Source: Nonomuraea endophytica (GTDB taxonomy: Bacteria; Actinomycetota; Actinomycetes; Streptosporangiales; Streptosporangiaceae). Taken from it: a stretch of DNA of 64,000 bases. The DNA lies in the NCBI RefSeq assembly GCF_014203235.1, contig NZ_JACHIN010000001.1:124001-188000 (forward strand), written 5' to 3'. Made by a program: the position numbers and the translations under genes. Under the pieces are notes generated by a model that saw only the letters and a program-made list of their open reading frames with translations, had not been told where the DNA came from and made no database searches. Below, one piece after another: positions 62,878 to 64,000 of the stretch. The stretch's first letter is position 1. Each line of letters starts with the position of its first letter.

Positions 62878-63498
62878 TTAGGTGAACGGCGGCCAGTCGA
62901 CCGCTGTGAGATCGGCCACCACGAGGTCGGCCTGGGCCAGTTCGTCGCCGGCGTGCGAGGTGGCGACGCCGACGCAGCGCATCCCGGCCGCCTTGGCCGC
63001 CGCGATCCCGGCCAGCGAGTCCTCGAACACCACACAGTCGGCAGGATCGGCGCCCAGCCGCTCGGCCCCGAGCAGGAAGCCCGCCGGGTCCGGCTTGCCG
63101 ACCGCCACGTCCTCGGCCGCGACGATGACCCTGATCAGCTCGCGCACACCCACCTGTGCCAGGCGCTGCTCGGCCCACGCGCGGCCGGCCGAGGTGACCA
63201 GGCCGATGGGCGAGCCGTACGCGGCGACCTTGCGGACCAGCTCGGCCGCGCCGGGCACCGGCACGATCGCGGGCAGCTCCGGGTGGTCGTTGTAGCTGTA
63301 GACCTCGCGGATCAGTTCCTCGATGTCGTGGCCGGGGAACACCTCGGGGATCACGTCCCGGCCCCTGCGGCCCATGAAGACACGGACGTCCTGCTTGACG
63401 TCATGCTTGTCGAGCAGCAACTGCCACATGGCCATGCTCCGGGCTTCGGTGTTGATCAGCGTCCCGTCAAGGTCAAAAAGCGCGCAGTCTATTCCCAC
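62878..63498 (-). CDS. HAD phosphatase (beta-phosphoglucomutase-like) in the PTS operon
   Basis: 206 residues. Motif I is CALFDLDGTLINTEARSMAM with both Asp, motif II is GLVTSAGRAWAEQRL, motif III is AVGKPDPAGFLLGAERLG, and motif IV CVVFEDSLAGIAAAK. It likely dephosphorylates a sugar phosphate. It overlaps the EIIA gene by 10 bp, so it is translated with the PTS proteins. Confidence 0.9.
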   Translation of the reverse strand: MGIDCALFDLDGTLINTEARSMAMWQLLLDKHDVKQDVRVFMGRRGRDVIPEVFPGHDIEELIREVYSYNDHPELPAIVPVPGAAELVRKVAAYGSPIGLVTSAGRAWAEQRLAQVGVRELIRVIVAAEDVAVGKPDPAGFLLGAERLGADPADCVVFEDSLAGIAAAKAAGMRCVGVATSHAGDELAQADLVVADLTAVDWPPFT

Positions 63499-63935
63499 CG
63501 GAACAACTCGTCCCCCACGTGTACCTCCCCCTCCGCGACGCCGGTCACCGACTCGGCCGCCGCGTCCAGTGCGACCACCGGGCAGACCGGCGAGCGACCG
63601 CCCGCCTCGATGGCCGCGGGGTCCCAGGCGACGACCGGCTGACCGGCGCTGACCCGGTCCCCCTCGGCCGCCAGCAACTGGAACCCCTCCCCCTTGAGCT
63701 GGACCGTGTCGATGCCCAGGTGCACCAGCACGCCTCTGCCGTCGTCCCCCACGATGACGTAGGCATGCGGATGCAATTTCATGATTTTTCCGGGTATCGG
63801 GGCAACTGCCTTGCCCGGTCCCCGCAAGGGGTCGATGGCCGTGCCCGGCCCCACCATGCCTGCGGAGAAGACCGGATCGGGCACGGCCGCCAACCCCACT
63901 GCTGCCCCCTCGACCGGGGCGAGAACAGTCGTCAT
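63489..63935 (-). CDS. crr: PTS glucose-type enzyme IIA
   Basis: 148 residues. The active-site histidines are in KLHPHAYVIV and GVLVHLGIDTVQLKGEGFQL. GDRVSAGQPVVAWDPAAIEA is the family tail. It receives phosphate from HPr and passes it to EIIB. In actinomycetes Crr serves the GlcNAc transporter. ATG 63935 follows the upstream EIIB stop by 11 bp. Confidence 0.94.
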   Translation of the reverse strand: MTTVLAPVEGAAVGLAAVPDPVFSAGMVGPGTAIDPLRGPGKAVAPIPGKIMKLHPHAYVIVGDDGRGVLVHLGIDTVQLKGEGFQLLAAEGDRVSAGQPVVAWDPAAIEAGGRSPVCPVVALDAAAESVTGVAEGEVHVGDELFRWE

Positions 63936-63946
63936 GGTCTCGCCCT

Positions 63947-64000
63947 CTAGCCGATGATGTCCTCGATGTCGCTGGCGATCGTGTCGGCCTCCGGCCCCAC
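63947..64000 (-). CDS. PTS enzyme IIB, C-terminal fragment (runs off right edge)
   Basis: The last 17 residues, VGPEADTIASDIEDIIG, end in TAG at 63947-63949. The position just upstream of crr and the 'VGPxADxIAxDI' ending match glucose/GlcNAc-family EIIB. The rest lies outside the window. Confidence 0.7.
   Translation of the reverse strand: MGPEADTIASDIEDIIG

Overview
This is a high-GC actinobacterial chromosome segment. The evidence is pervasive G/C at third codon positions, frequent GTG and TTG starts, Tat signal peptides, a 1,623-residue NAD-glutamate dehydrogenase, ECF sigma factors, and an actinobacterial ftsE-ftsX-smpB-ssrA block. A filamentous actinomycete of the Streptosporangiaceae (Nonomuraea-like) would fit, but that placement is an impression and rests on no search.

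Layout. 0-7.3 kb: an exporter operon (MFS, cupin, ABC exporter cut by the left edge), an ECF41 sigma factor with an SDR oxidoreductase, DUF2306, a divergent LysR/luciferase-like pair, and a hypothetical protein. 7.3-14.5 kb: a probable rubber oxygenase (lcp) divergent from a TetR regulator, then three secreted hydrolases. 14.5-16.4 kb: an accessory patch downstream of the tmRNA 3' end, with vapBC between two copies of a dispersed repeat. 16.7-29.1 kb: a catalytically dead penicillin-binding-protein homologue, smpB, ftsX, ftsE, prfB, a lipoprotein, the large NAD-GDH and kynA. 29.2-34.3 kb: an ECF sigma factor with a 59-residue zinc anti-sigma factor, divergent from a four-gene redox operon (DUF4142, DUF1996, b-type membrane protein, NuoF-like flavoprotein fused to a ferredoxin). 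34.3-35.1 kb: repeat copies and a damaged gene. 35.1-40.1 kb: a LacI-controlled ribose-type ABC operon. 40.2-51.2 kb: a divergent P450/bicovalent flavoprotein pair, GNAT, an AraC/FMN-reductase pair, acetoacetyl-CoA synthetase, a LysR/class A serine hydrolase pair, an intact penicillin-binding protein, and a 33-bp repeat array. 51.2-64 kb: four HAD hydrolases in all, a two-component system with an ATPase-less permease, a stand-alone LigD polymerase, an orphan ATP-synthase subunit a, NagZ, and the general PTS operon (EIIB, EIIA, HAD, HPr, EI).

How genes work together. Trans-translation parts lie close together (tmRNA, smpB, with prfB nearby). FtsEX, two MecA_N-type PBPs (one active, one degenerate), NagZ and a class A-like serine hydrolase all concern the cell wall. 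NagZ next to PTS genes suggests recovery of amino sugars. The redox operon could carry NAD(P)H electrons through a flavin/Fe-S protein and membrane haems to secreted partners. The least explained items are the 33-bp/140-bp repeat array, the dispersed repeat family, the dead PBP, the redox operon and the orphan AtpB.
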